Shown piece by piece: positions 23,354-32,212 of a stretch of 52,378 nucleotides of DNA. Positions within the stretch are counted from its first letter, which is position 1, and every line of letters starts with the position of its first letter. The position numbers and the translations under genes are program-made. The stretch covers positions 1-52,378 of the forward strand of contig JAJQCW010000063.1 of the NCBI GenBank assembly GCA_021202515.1. The letters are read 5' to 3'. The stretch is from Clostridiales bacterium (GTDB lineage Bacteria; Bacillota; Clostridia; Oscillospirales; Oscillospiraceae). The notes under the pieces were generated by a model. It was given only the letters and a program-made list of their open reading frames with translations, searched no databases and had not been told where the DNA came from.

Positions 23354-24862
23354 TTGCCAGACCGTTCCTATATCGCCGTTGACCTGAAATCCTTCTATGC
23401 CTCGGTGGAGTGCGTAGAGCGGGGGCTTGACCCGCTGACCACCAATCTGGTGGTGGCCGACGAGAGCCGTACAGAGAAAACCATCTGCCTTGCGGTGTCT
23501 CCCTCTTTGAAATCCTTTGGGATTCCCGGACGGGCGAGGCTATTTGAGGTCATCCAGCGGGTGAAGGAGGTCAACCGGGAGCGCCAGCGCCGAGCGCCTG
23601 GCCACACATTCACCGGTTCCTCCTGTGACATCAACGAACTGAACGCCGACCCGTCTCTGTCGCTGGATTATATCGTGGCCACGCCCCAGATGGCCCATTA
23701 TATCCGGCGCAGCACCGAAATCTATCAGGTCTACCTCCGGTTCATTGCCCCGGAGGACATCCATGTGTACAGCATCGACGAGGTGTTCATGGATGTGACC
23801 AACTATTTGCAGACCTACCGGCTCACGCCCCACGAGCTGACCAGAAAAATCATTCGGGCAGTTTTGCAGGAGACCGGTATTACGGCCACCGCCGGGATCG
23901 GGACCAACTTATACCTCTGCAAAATCGCAATGGACATCGTGGCAAAGCACATCCCCGCCGACAGGGACGGCGTTCGTATCGCGGAGCTGGACGAGATGAG
24001 CTATCGGCGGCAGCTTTGGGCACACCAGCCCATCACCGACTTCTGGCGGGTAGGCCGTGGCTATGCGAAACGACTGGACAAGCTGGGGCTGCACACGATG
24101 GGCGACATTGCCCGGTACAGTCTCAGCAGCTACGGCGAGAACCGGCTGTACAAGGAGTTCGGCGTCAACGCCGAGCTGCTGATCGACCACGCATGGGGCT
24201 GGGAACCCTGCCGCATCCCCGACATCAAGGCTTATAAACCGGAGAACAACAGCATCAGCTCCGGGCAGGTGCTGCAATCGCCCTATGAATTTGCAAAGGC
24301 GAAGCTGGTCGTCCGGGAAATGGCAGACGCTCTTTCCCTCGACCTGGTGGACAAGGGGATGGTGGCCGATCAAATCGTGATGACCATTGGGTATGATATT
24401 GAAAACCTGACTGCCCCAGAGAGACAGAAAGCTTACAAGGGCGAAGTCACCACAGATCACTACGGCAGGAAGGTTCCCAAGCAGGCCCACGGCTCCATCA
24501 ACCTGGGGCGGCAGACGGCCTCCACCATGCTGATTACCAACGCCGCTATGGAGCTGTTTGACCGCATCGTTGACCAAAATCTGCTGGTGCGGCGGATGTA
24601 TGTGGTCGCCAACCATGTGGTCAGCGAGGACATGGCCAAACCCCCGGAGCCGGAGCAGCTCGACCTGTTCACCGACTATGCCGCCCTGGAGCAGCAGCGG
24701 GAAGCGGAGCAAGCGGCGCTGGAGAAGGAAAAGCGGCGACAGAAGGCTGTCCTCGCCATTCAGAAGAAATTCGGGAAGAACGCGCTGCTGAAAGGCATGA
24801 ATCTGGAGGAGGGCGCCACCGGAAAAGACCGCAACGCACAAATCGGAGGGCATAAGGCATGA
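23354..24862 (+). CDS. Y-family DNA polymerase (UmuC/ImpB-like)
   Basis: The 502-residue protein contains the polymerase motifs AVDLKSFYASVE (metal-binding D, about residue 7) and YSIDEVFMDV (DE pair), the core of translesion Y-family polymerases, with a helix-hairpin-helix region and an extended basic C-terminus. It is the long plasmid/prophage-type UmuC found in Firmicutes. AGGAGG is followed by GTG 23345 (too close) and TTG 23354; I choose TTG, 8 bp away. It overlaps the glycosylase gene by ATGA. It bypasses DNA lesions. Confidence 0.9.
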   Translation: MPDRSYIAVDLKSFYASVECVERGLDPLTTNLVVADESRTEKTICLAVSPSLKSFGIPGRARLFEVIQRVKEVNRERQRRAPGHTFTGSSCDINELNADPSLSLDYIVATPQMAHYIRRSTEIYQVYLRFIAPEDIHVYSIDEVFMDVTNYLQTYRLTPHELTRKIIRAVLQETGITATAGIGTNLYLCKIAMDIVAKHIPADRDGVRIAELDEMSYRRQLWAHQPITDFWRVGRGYAKRLDKLGLHTMGDIARYSLSSYGENRLYKEFGVNAELLIDHAWGWEPCRIPDIKAYKPENNSISSGQVLQSPYEFAKAKLVVREMADALSLDLVDKGMVADQIVMTIGYDIENLTAPERQKAYKGEVTTDHYGRKVPKQAHGSINLGRQTASTMLITNAAMELFDRIVDQNLLVRRMYVVANHVVSEDMAKPPEPEQLDLFTDYAALEQQREAEQAALEKEKRRQKAVLAIQKKFGKNALLKGMNLEEGATGKDRNAQIGGHKA

Positions 24863-25434
24863 GTGAGACCAAACACCGCTGCTCCTATGTGAATCTGAAA
24901 AATCCACTTTACGTTTGGTATCACGATGAAGAGTGGGGCGTGCCGGAACATTCCGACCAGAAGCTCTATGAGCTTTTGATTCTGGAATCCTTTCAGGCAG
25001 GTCTGTCCTGGGAATGTATCCTGAACAAGCGGGAGAACTTTCGCATTGCCTTTGACGGGTTTGACATCGACAAGGTCTGCGCTTACGATGAGGCAAAGTG
25101 CGCAGAACTGATGAGCAACCCCGGCATTGTCCGCAACCGGCGCAAAATCACGGCGGCAGTCAATAACAGCATCGTTTTCAAAGCAATTCAGCAGGAGTTC
25201 GGCTCCTTCGATGCGTATATTTGGGGCTTCACCAATGGCGAGACCATTGGAGAGGATTATCACATTCGCACCACCTCTCCGCTCTCCGATACCGTCTCGA
25301 AGGATTTGAAAAAACGGGGCATGAAGTTTGTTGGCTCCACCATCATTTATTCGTATCTCCAGGCTATCGGAGTGCTGAACGCGCACGGGGAGGAATGTGA
25401 TTTGTGTTCCCGTAGATTGGAGGCGACGCCATGA
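24859..25434 (+). CDS. tag: DNA-3-methyladenine glycosylase I
   Basis: The 191-residue enzyme matches Tag: WYHDEEWGVP near the N-terminus, LILESFQAGLSW, IVRNRRKI and the zinc-binding residues C9 and the C-terminal EECDLCSR. It excises 3-methyladenine, a replication-blocking alkylation product. Overlaps of 4 bp with both the polymerase gene and the YolD-like gene mean tight translational coupling. The three genes make a DNA-damage-tolerance operon. Confidence 0.93.
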   Translation: MSETKHRCSYVNLKNPLYVWYHDEEWGVPEHSDQKLYELLILESFQAGLSWECILNKRENFRIAFDGFDIDKVCAYDEAKCAELMSNPGIVRNRRKITAAVNNSIVFKAIQQEFGSFDAYIWGFTNGETIGEDYHIRTTSPLSDTVSKDLKKRGMKFVGSTIIYSYLQAIGVLNAHGEECDLCSRRLEATP

Positions 25435-25865
25435 ACCGGGATTACAGCGACATCATCAACCTGCCCCATCACGTCTCGGAGACCCGCCCCCATATGTCCA
25501 TGCGAGACAGGGCGGCCCAGTTTTCGCCCTTTGCGGCGCTCACCGGTTACGATGCCGCCGTGAAAGAGACGGCACGGCTGACCGACCAACGGGCGGAACT
25601 GGATGAGGAAATGAAGCAGAATCTTTCTGAGCGGTTGAATTTGATTCAGGAGGATCTGGCGGCAACTCCAGTGGTGGAGATCACCTACTTTGTCCCAGAC
25701 GAACGCAAGGAGGGCGGCGCTTACAACACCGTTACCAGCGCCGTGAAAAAGATAGATGAGTTTCAGAGGCTTGTTGTTTTGACGGACGGAACAGCCATCC
25801 CGATTGATGAAATTATCGAAATCAGCGGAGCAATGTTCCGGTCTCTGGATGATTCCTTTGTCTGA
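25431..25865 (+). CDS. YolD-like protein
   Basis: The 144-residue product contains MSMRDRAAQFSPFAALTGYD, the conserved segment of the YolD-like family that travels with Y-family polymerases in Firmicutes. YolD is predicted to be a UmuD-like partner of the polymerase. It overlaps tag by ATGA (25431-25434) and ends the operon. Confidence 0.82.
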   Translation: MNRDYSDIINLPHHVSETRPHMSMRDRAAQFSPFAALTGYDAAVKETARLTDQRAELDEEMKQNLSERLNLIQEDLAATPVVEITYFVPDERKEGGAYNTVTSAVKKIDEFQRLVVLTDGTAIPIDEIIEISGAMFRSLDDSFV

Positions 25866-25932
25866 TTGACGGGGAGCGGTCTCTCTAGCGGGGGCAATGT
25901 TTCGCTGTATTAAGAAGAAGGGATGATTTACG

Positions 25933-26205
25933 ATGCGGGAAGAGAAAAAAGCGGATGGCTTCAAATATGATTTTACGTTTTCAGAAATGAAAGCGCTGCT
26001 GTTCCAGTCTAAGAAGTGCCCGGAGTGTTCGGGGCAGCTTACGAGGGAAAAGACCTGCGAAAGAGTGGAAGGCCGGGACGTCAATTCGAAGTCTGATCCG
26101 TTCTTTGTCCAGAACGCCCAGGTCAACCACTACGGGTTCCTTTTTCGTTGCCAAAACTGCGGACGAGTATTTACGCTGCAAGAGCTTGCGGAACGCGCCG
26201 ATTGA
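25933..26205 (+). CDS. Small zinc-ribbon protein
   Basis: The 90-residue protein has two CxxC pairs, CPECSGQ and CQNCGRV, about 50 residues apart, typical of a zinc ribbon. No enzyme signature is seen. AAGGGATG lies before ATG 25933, 67 bp after the YolD-like gene. Confidence 0.7.
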   Translation: MREEKKADGFKYDFTFSEMKALLFQSKKCPECSGQLTREKTCERVEGRDVNSKSDPFFVQNAQVNHYGFLFRCQNCGRVFTLQELAERAD

Positions 26206-26228
26206 CCATGTAAAATGAGGACAGGTCT

Positions 26229-26909
26229 ATGAATACAGATTTAGATTTTATCATAAGAACGAAGGACGATTTAATCAATGCGGTGCAGCGGCTAGGCATC
26301 CTTCCTCTGTTTCAAAACAGTATTCCCGGCTTCTCCGTGGAGGAACACGTCGCACCCTCTGCATGGTTCTCCGATGAGCCGGGGGTGTGGGAGTGGAAAG
26401 GCCCGGTCATTCAGGAGGCGGGCTGCGCCTACGGGAAATTCTTCGAGAAAAAAGCGGTATTCATCAGCGCAGAGTGGTTCCCGGACTTCGCCAACTACCG
26501 TCGAGATGGGTATGACTTCGATGCTCGGTTTGACGATGGGCTGGCCTCTTACAAGGACAAACAGCTTTTTGATCTGGTGGACGCCCGTGCGCCGGTGCTG
26601 TCCAAAACGTTGAAGCGGGAGGGCAACTACAGAAAGGGCGGCACGACCGGCTTTGACACCTCCATGAATCGCTTGCAAGCACAGGGTTATGTAGTCATCA
26701 GCAACTTTGTTTACATGAAAGACCGCTACGGAAAAGAATACGGCTGGGGTGTGGCGGAGTATTCTACGCCGGAGAAGTTCTTCGGAGAAGCGTTTACCAA
26801 TGCAGTTTACCAGCGCCAACCGGAGGAATCTTTTCAGCGCATACTGGAGCACCTGCACACGATTTTGCCGGACGCTTCGGACAAGTCTTTACGCAGTTTT
26901 CTCAAGTGA
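26229..26909 (+). CDS. AlkZ-related winged-helix protein
   Basis: The 226-residue protein has a C-terminal region resembling AlkZ/YcaQ-type DNA glycosylases, which act on alkylation and interstrand crosslinks: WEWKGPVIQEAGCAYGKFF, WFPDFANYRRDGYDF and YGWGVAEYSTP. It is shorter than AlkZ (about 400) and the catalytic QxQ motif is not seen, so it may be only a structural relative. It lies 23 bp after the zinc-ribbon gene, next to the Tag operon. Confidence 0.6.
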   Translation: MNTDLDFIIRTKDDLINAVQRLGILPLFQNSIPGFSVEEHVAPSAWFSDEPGVWEWKGPVIQEAGCAYGKFFEKKAVFISAEWFPDFANYRRDGYDFDARFDDGLASYKDKQLFDLVDARAPVLSKTLKREGNYRKGGTTGFDTSMNRLQAQGYVVISNFVYMKDRYGKEYGWGVAEYSTPEKFFGEAFTNAVYQRQPEESFQRILEHLHTILPDASDKSLRSFLK

Positions 26910-27058
26910 CGTCTCTGAAATAGCGTTGTTTTTTGAGAATTTAAGGGCATTCTCACTCCATTGCGCGCACGCCCGCTGTTAGAAAAGCGAATGAGGACGA
27001 GATTGCTGCGTACAGGCGTAATCGAGAAAAATCCAACAGGAAAGGCAACGGTGACAAT

Positions 27059-27661
27059 GTGAACGTCTTGAAAAGGTTGGAGCCGGACGAGCTGCGGATC
27101 ATTTACAAAGAACATATCAGAGAGGACTTTCCCCGTGGAGAGCGCCGCCCTTTGTTCGCAATGGAGAAGATGTGGAAAACAGGACAATATGACTGCTATG
27201 GCTATTATCGGAATGACAGCCTGCTTGCATATGCCTGTTATATTCTGACCCAGAGCGGTTCTTATGCGCTGCTGGATTACTTCGCTGTTATCCCTGAATT
27301 GCGCGGCCAGGGAATCGGCAGCGAGTTTCTGCGGAGCTTGAAAGGAGCTGTGTCCGCAAAAAGCGGCGTGTTCATCGAGGCCGAAAGTCCCGATTCGGCA
27401 AAGTCGGAGGATGAGAGGCGGGTGCGGGAACGCCGCATTCGTTTCTATCTGTCGAACGGCGCAAAACAGACAAACTCCAGATGTTTGCTGTTCGGAGTGG
27501 ACTACAATATCCTGTTTATCTCCACTGACGATGTTGCCAACACGCGGGAAAATGAGGGGCAACACCATGCGGTGGAGGAGCTGTATCGGGAATTATATGG
27601 ACGAGTTTACGGACATTTGTGTAAGCCATATGAAAGCAGCGTCAAACAGAATGCACGATAA
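27059..27661 (+). CDS. GNAT-family N-acetyltransferase
   Basis: The 200-residue protein has the acetyl-CoA motif VIPELRGQGIGSEFL (about 80-95) and the GNAT beta-bulge core. GTG 27059 is the likely start; an overlapping ATG 27057 reads into a stop. The substrate is unknown. The 149-bp gap upstream (26910-27058) shows no gene. Confidence 0.75.
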   Translation: MNVLKRLEPDELRIIYKEHIREDFPRGERRPLFAMEKMWKTGQYDCYGYYRNDSLLAYACYILTQSGSYALLDYFAVIPELRGQGIGSEFLRSLKGAVSAKSGVFIEAESPDSAKSEDERRVRERRIRFYLSNGAKQTNSRCLLFGVDYNILFISTDDVANTRENEGQHHAVEELYRELYGRVYGHLCKPYESSVKQNAR

Positions 27662-27702
27662 AAAATGCCTATTTTGTTTATCATCGGGAAGGGAGCCTCG
27701 CC

Positions 27703-28464
27703 ATGAAATTTTATGAAATCACGTTCAGCCCCACAGGAGGAACAAAAAAAGCCGCTGACATTTTGAGCCGCAGTCTGACACAGCAGGCGGTAGAAATCGA
27801 CCTGTGTGACCGGAATGTTGTTTTTTCAGAAATAGCGCTTGCAGAGGACGATGTTGCCCTGCTTGCCGTTCCATCCTATGGTGGGCGTGTCCCCCAGACT
27901 GCGCTTGACCGGCTGCGTGCCTTATCCGGGAACAAAGCCAGAGCAGTCCTTGTGTGTGTTTATGGGAACCGTGCCTTTGACAACACCCTTGCTGAGCTGA
28001 TGGACGCCGCAGGCAAAGCCGGGTTCAGACCGGTTGCCGCTGTTGCTGCCCTGGCGGAACACTCGATTGCCCGGAAGGTCGCGGCTGGTCGGCCGGACGC
28101 GGAGGATGAAAAGCGGTTGCAAGAGATGGCAGCCCAAATTCGCCAGAAGCTCACCGGTGCGGATTGTTCAGCTCCGGAAGTTCCCGGCAAAGTCCCGGAG
28201 AAACCCGGAATGCAGACTCCCGGCATGGCGCCGAATGCTTCGGATGCCTGTGTTAAGTGCGGCCTCTGCGCCGAAAAATGTCCCGTTGGGGCAATCGATC
28301 CCGTGACGATGAACCCGGACTCGAAAAAGTGTATCAACTGTATGCGGTGCATTTCCGTCTGCCCCGTTGGAGCAAAAAAGTTAAGCCGTGTTATCACCAG
28401 CGTGGGCGGAGTGGCGCTGGGTGTTCTCTGTGCCAACCGGAAGGAATGTGAGCTGTTTTTGTGA
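27703..28464 (+). CDS. EFR1-family flavodoxin-ferredoxin protein
   Basis: The 253-residue protein fuses a flavodoxin-like domain (EITFSPTGGTKKAADIL, about 5-21, FMN loop) to two [4Fe-4S] motifs near the C-terminus (CVKCGLCAEKCPVGAI and CINCMRCISVCPVGA). A proline-rich linker (about 160-185) joins them. EFR1-type proteins carry electrons in anaerobic metabolism. GGGAAGGGAG precedes ATG 27703. It stands alone, followed by two terminators. Confidence 0.88.
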   Translation: MKFYEITFSPTGGTKKAADILSRSLTQQAVEIDLCDRNVVFSEIALAEDDVALLAVPSYGGRVPQTALDRLRALSGNKARAVLVCVYGNRAFDNTLAELMDAAGKAGFRPVAAVAALAEHSIARKVAAGRPDAEDEKRLQEMAAQIRQKLTGADCSAPEVPGKVPEKPGMQTPGMAPNASDACVKCGLCAEKCPVGAIDPVTMNPDSKKCINCMRCISVCPVGAKKLSRVITSVGGVALGVLCANRKECELFL

Positions 28465-28513
28465 GATAAGATAAGACAACCGACGATATATTTGTGAACA
28501 TTCAAGCGACAAA

Positions 28514-28559
28514 CCCGGCAGGACACTGCATTTTTGCAATGAGCTGCCGGGCTTCTTTT
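28514..28559 (+). terminator. Terminator of the EFR1 gene
   Basis: CCCGGCAG pairs with CTGCCGGG around an inner TGCA-rich stem; CTTCTTTT follows. Confidence 0.8.
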
Positions 28560-28630
28560 ATCTGTTTGGTTTACTTTCAGCGATTTGAAAATCGGGGAAT
28601 CAGCCATTTCGTGAAAACCGGTTTGTCAGA

Positions 28631-28680
28631 GCAACAGCGAATCCACTTTTTCGTGGTTCCGCTGTTGCTTTTTTTGTTTT
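28631..28680 (+). terminator. Second strong terminator
   Basis: GCAACAGCG and its complement CGCTGTTGC plus inner ATCCAC/GTGGTT form a long stem (28631-28668), followed by seven T residues. Confidence 0.85.
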
Positions 28681-28814
28681 TGACCCATATCTCATGAGAC
28701 GGACACGCAACAAGAAGCATAGATGAAATACAAAGCGGGTCAGACAAAAGATTTACGGAGACTTTAAAGGTTCGTGGTAGAAGAAATTACACAAAAACCA
28801 GTATGATTGATTAC

Positions 28815-28829
28815 GGTCTTACAAAGACC
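28815..28829 (+). promoter_or_regulatory. Small palindrome before the ABC operon
   Basis: GGTCTT-ACA-AAGACC lies 35 bp upstream of the first permease start. It could be an operator or an early transcript hairpin. No clear -35/-10 pair was found in 28681-28863. Confidence 0.4.
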
Positions 28830-28863
28830 AAATAAGAGAGAACGATCAAGGAGGCGCTGTTTT

Positions 28864-29730
28864 GTGGTCCAAAGCAAAAGTAAGTTCTCAAAGATAGAAC
28901 CATACCTGTATTTGCTGCCGGCGGTGATCCTGTTCGGGCTGTTCACTTTTTATCCGTTTTTCAAAACGATCGTGTACAGCTTTGGCAACACGGATACCGC
29001 CGGACGGTTGACCGGTCTGGCAGGACTGGCCAACTATGCAAAGCTCCTGACGGACAGTGTGTTTCTCAAGTCCCTGGGCGTGACGGTGGTTTACTCCGTG
29101 CTGACGGTGATCTTTTCTATGTTCATCGGTGTGTTCCTCGCCCTGATGACCAGCGAAAAATTCCCCGGACATAAGGTGTTCCGCACCGTGTACGCCCTGC
29201 CCATGGCGGTTTCCGCATCGGCCGCCGCAGCTATCTTCAATTTCATCTTCCACCCCTCCATCGGCATTTTGAACGGCATCCTGGGCACCAAGATCGGCTG
29301 GCTGACCGATTCCCGGTATGCGCTCATTTCGGTGGTCATCGTCACGGTCTGGATGAACATTGGCGTCAATTACATCTTTGCGCTGGCCGCCGTTCAGGGC
29401 GTCCCCCAGGAGCTGTACGAAAGCGCCACCGTGGATGGCGCGGGCGCGTTGAACAAGAGTTTGCACGTCACGCTGCCCTGTATTTCGCCCACCCTGTTCT
29501 TCCTGCTCATCATCAACGTGATCTATGCCTTCCAGCAGTACGCTCAGGTGAAGATGATGACCAGCGGCGGACCAGACAACTCCACCCGCGTTCTGGTGTA
29601 TGAGATCTACGAACAGGCCTTTATGTACGGCAAGTTCGGCTATGCCTGTGCGGAATCGGTGATCCTGTTCCTGATTTTGCTGCTGCTGACGCTGGCACAG
29701 TTCCGGCTTGAAAGAAAGGTGACCTACTGA
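28864..29730 (+). CDS. ABC transporter permease (UgpA/MalF type)
   Basis: The 288-residue protein has six transmembrane helices and the EAA loop ELYESATVDGAGALNKSLHV, which binds the ATPase. The fold and length match permeases of CUT1 carbohydrate/glycerol-3-phosphate importers. GTG 28864 is chosen, 9 bp after AAGGAGG; an upstream ATG has no ribosome site. It is followed with overlap by the second permease. Confidence 0.88.
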   Translation: MVQSKSKFSKIEPYLYLLPAVILFGLFTFYPFFKTIVYSFGNTDTAGRLTGLAGLANYAKLLTDSVFLKSLGVTVVYSVLTVIFSMFIGVFLALMTSEKFPGHKVFRTVYALPMAVSASAAAAIFNFIFHPSIGILNGILGTKIGWLTDSRYALISVVIVTVWMNIGVNYIFALAAVQGVPQELYESATVDGAGALNKSLHVTLPCISPTLFFLLIINVIYAFQQYAQVKMMTSGGPDNSTRVLVYEIYEQAFMYGKFGYACAESVILFLILLLLTLAQFRLERKVTY

Positions 29731-30557
29731 TGGACAAAAAGACGAAAAAGCGGCTCACAAATGGCCTTTTGATTGCGGGGAACCTGGTGCTGGCGGCATT
29801 CCTGCTGTTCCCGATCTTCTACTGCCTGTCCATGAGTCTGATGACCAACCAGGAGATTTACGCACAGAAGATTTTCTCCTTCTCCTTCAACATTGAGAAC
29901 TACGCAAAGGCCCTGAAAATGGCCCCCCTCTTCCGCTACATCCTGAACACCGTTATTGTGGCCGGTGTTTCGGTGGTGCTGCAAATGGTCACCGGCACTC
30001 TGGCGGCGTTCGCCTTCTCCATGCTGCGGTTCCGCGGCCGGAACGTGTTGTTCCTGCTGTTCCTGGCCACCATGATGATCCCCGGACAGGCTATCATCAT
30101 TGCCAACTACCTGACCGTCAGCAGTTGGAACATGGCCAACACCTTCACGGCCCTGATCCTGCCCTATGCCTGCACGGCGTTCGCTGTGTTCAATCTCCGG
30201 CAGGGGTTCCTGAGCCTGCCCAAGGAGCTGCACGAGGCAGCCATGATCGACGGCTGCACCAACTTCCGGTACTTCTACAGCATCGCTCTGCCGCTGTTGA
30301 AGCCCTCGCTGGGCGCTCTGGGCATCTATGAGTTTTTGCAGGTCTGGAACAACTATCTGTGGCCCCTGCTCATCACCAGCAAAACGGAGATGCGCACGGT
30401 ACAGATCGGCCTGTCCATGCTCCAGGACGGCGAGGCCGCCCAGTATGGCCCGGTCATGGCGGGCGCTATGCTGGTGCTGATCCCCTCCATCATCGTGTTC
30501 CTGGTGGGGCAGAAACAGATGGTCGCCGGTCTGACCTCCGGCGCGGTCAAGGGCTGA
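29730..30557 (+). CDS. ABC transporter permease (UgpE/MalG type)
   Basis: The 275-residue protein has six transmembrane helices and the EAA loop ELHEAAMIDGCTNFRYFYSI. ATG 29730 overlaps the TGA of the first permease (ATGA-type coupling). Together the two form the membrane channel of a CUT1 importer. Confidence 0.9.
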   Translation: MDKKTKKRLTNGLLIAGNLVLAAFLLFPIFYCLSMSLMTNQEIYAQKIFSFSFNIENYAKALKMAPLFRYILNTVIVAGVSVVLQMVTGTLAAFAFSMLRFRGRNVLFLLFLATMMIPGQAIIIANYLTVSSWNMANTFTALILPYACTAFAVFNLRQGFLSLPKELHEAAMIDGCTNFRYFYSIALPLLKPSLGALGIYEFLQVWNNYLWPLLITSKTEMRTVQIGLSMLQDGEAAQYGPVMAGAMLVLIPSIIVFLVGQKQMVAGLTSGAVKG

Positions 30558-30646
30558 TACCAGCTCCCTTTCCTTGCAGTCCGGGCCGCTGGCCCTGACG
30601 ATAGATCATTGCAAGCAAACCCAAACAGAAAAATTAGGAGGATCTT

Positions 30647-32056
30647 ATGAAGTTCAATTCCAAACGTGGCTGGCGGCGTATGCTGGCCGTTGCCACCGCT
30701 GCCGCCCTGACCGCCAGTGTTTTGACTGGATGCGGCACGTCTTCTTCCACAGCGGACACCACTTCCGATACCACCACCGCCGACAGTGCCACTTCCACTG
30801 CCAGTGATACCGAGTCCACGGGCAGCGTCATCGAGATAACGCTGTGGCACGCCATGTCCGGCACCAACGGCGAGGCGGTGGACTATCTGGTGGAGCAGTT
30901 CAACGAGTCCCAGAGCGAGATCCATGTGACCGCCGAATACCAGGGCACTTACGACGACTCCAAAACCAAGTTTGGCGCCGCTGTGCAGAGCGGCGACGTG
31001 CCGGACATCCTGCAAATGTATGAGGTCGGCACCCAGTACATGATCGACCTGGATTGTTATGTGCCGGTGCAGGACTTTATGGACGCCAACGGCTATGACG
31101 AGAACATCATTGAGGCCGTTTCCAACTACTATACCTACGACGGCAAGATGCTGAGTATGCCCTTCAACACCTCCACTCCGGTGCTGTGGATCAACAAGGA
31201 CATCTGCGCCGAGGCGGGGCTGGACGTGGACAATCCTCCCACCACCTTCGCGGAGGTGCTGGAGTGGTCCAAGGTCATTGTGGACGGCGGTTACTGCGAT
31301 GCGGGCTTCTCTGCGGCGGTGTACGGCTGGTACTTTGAGCAGATGATCGCCGGGCTGGGCCTGAACTACGGCAACAACGACAACGGGCGCACCAGCCGCA
31401 TGACGGCGGTGGAGTTCGACTCCAACGGCGCGCTGAACCAGGTGCTGACCACCTGGAAGGAGTGGATGGACAGCGGCTACTGCGCCAGCTACGGCACCAC
31501 CACGGCGGACACCCAGACCGCGTTCAAGGCGGGCCAGGTGGCCATGATCCTGGAAAGCTCCGGCTGCCTCGGCACCTTCATGGAGGATTGTGCTTTTGAA
31601 GTCGGCAACGCCAACTTCCCCAAGATCGAAGAAAACGACGACGGCGGCGTCATCATCGGCGGCGCGTCCATGTGGCTGATCGACACCGGTGACGAGGAAC
31701 GGGAGAACGCGGCCTATCAGTTCCTGGCTTACTGCTCTCAGGCGGAACAGCAGGCGTACTGGTCCACCGCCACGGGCTATCTGCCGGTGAATGCAGACGC
31801 CGTGGACACCGAGACCTTCTCCAGTTATGCAGCGGAGACCCCGCTGGCCCTGACCGCGGTGAACCAACTGCTGAACAACCCCGTCAACACGGCGACCCAG
31901 GGCTGCCTGACCGGCGTGTCCTCTGAGGCCCGCTCCATCTTCCAGGACAACATTGAGGCCCTCATCAACGGCCAGAAGAGCATCGAAGAGGCGGAAGCGG
32001 ACATCACCGACCGCATTAACGCTGCGATCGAGGATTATAACGCAAACAACGGCTGA
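30647..32056 (+). CDS. Extracellular solute-binding lipoprotein (UgpB-like)
   Basis: The 469-residue protein begins with a lipoprotein signal: basic N-terminus, hydrophobic core and lipobox LTGC with C29 as the lipidated cysteine. A T/S-rich linker follows (about 30-60). The body is a family 1 binding protein (ITLWHAMSGTNGEAVDYLVE, then PFNTSTPVLWINKD), closest in feel to UgpB-type glycerol-3-phosphate/glycerophosphodiester binders. GGAGG precedes ATG 30647. A terminator follows, so it may be expressed more strongly than the downstream phosphodiesterase. Confidence 0.9.
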   Translation: MKFNSKRGWRRMLAVATAAALTASVLTGCGTSSSTADTTSDTTTADSATSTASDTESTGSVIEITLWHAMSGTNGEAVDYLVEQFNESQSEIHVTAEYQGTYDDSKTKFGAAVQSGDVPDILQMYEVGTQYMIDLDCYVPVQDFMDANGYDENIIEAVSNYYTYDGKMLSMPFNTSTPVLWINKDICAEAGLDVDNPPTTFAEVLEWSKVIVDGGYCDAGFSAAVYGWYFEQMIAGLGLNYGNNDNGRTSRMTAVEFDSNGALNQVLTTWKEWMDSGYCASYGTTTADTQTAFKAGQVAMILESSGCLGTFMEDCAFEVGNANFPKIEENDDGGVIIGGASMWLIDTGDEERENAAYQFLAYCSQAEQQAYWSTATGYLPVNADAVDTETFSSYAAETPLALTAVNQLLNNPVNTATQGCLTGVSSEARSIFQDNIEALINGQKSIEEAEADITDRINAAIEDYNANNG

Positions 32057-32075
32057 TTTGTTTTCCTCCAACAGG

Positions 32076-32109
32076 CCCGCCGGAGCAACGCTCTGGCGGG
32101 TCACTTTTT
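32076..32109 (+). terminator. Intra-operon terminator after the binding protein
   Basis: CCCGCCGGAGC pairs with GCTCTGGCGGG (one G-T), and TTTTT follows at 32105-32109. It may reduce read-through into the phosphodiesterase gene. Confidence 0.75.
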
Positions 32110-32212
32110 CGGGAAACTGTGCTATCCCTTGCTTCTTTCGAAGCGGCGGCGTAGAATGAAACTGGCTGTTTCCCATAGTTTGCTTTTGTACGCACAGAAA
32201 GGTTGCATCGCA

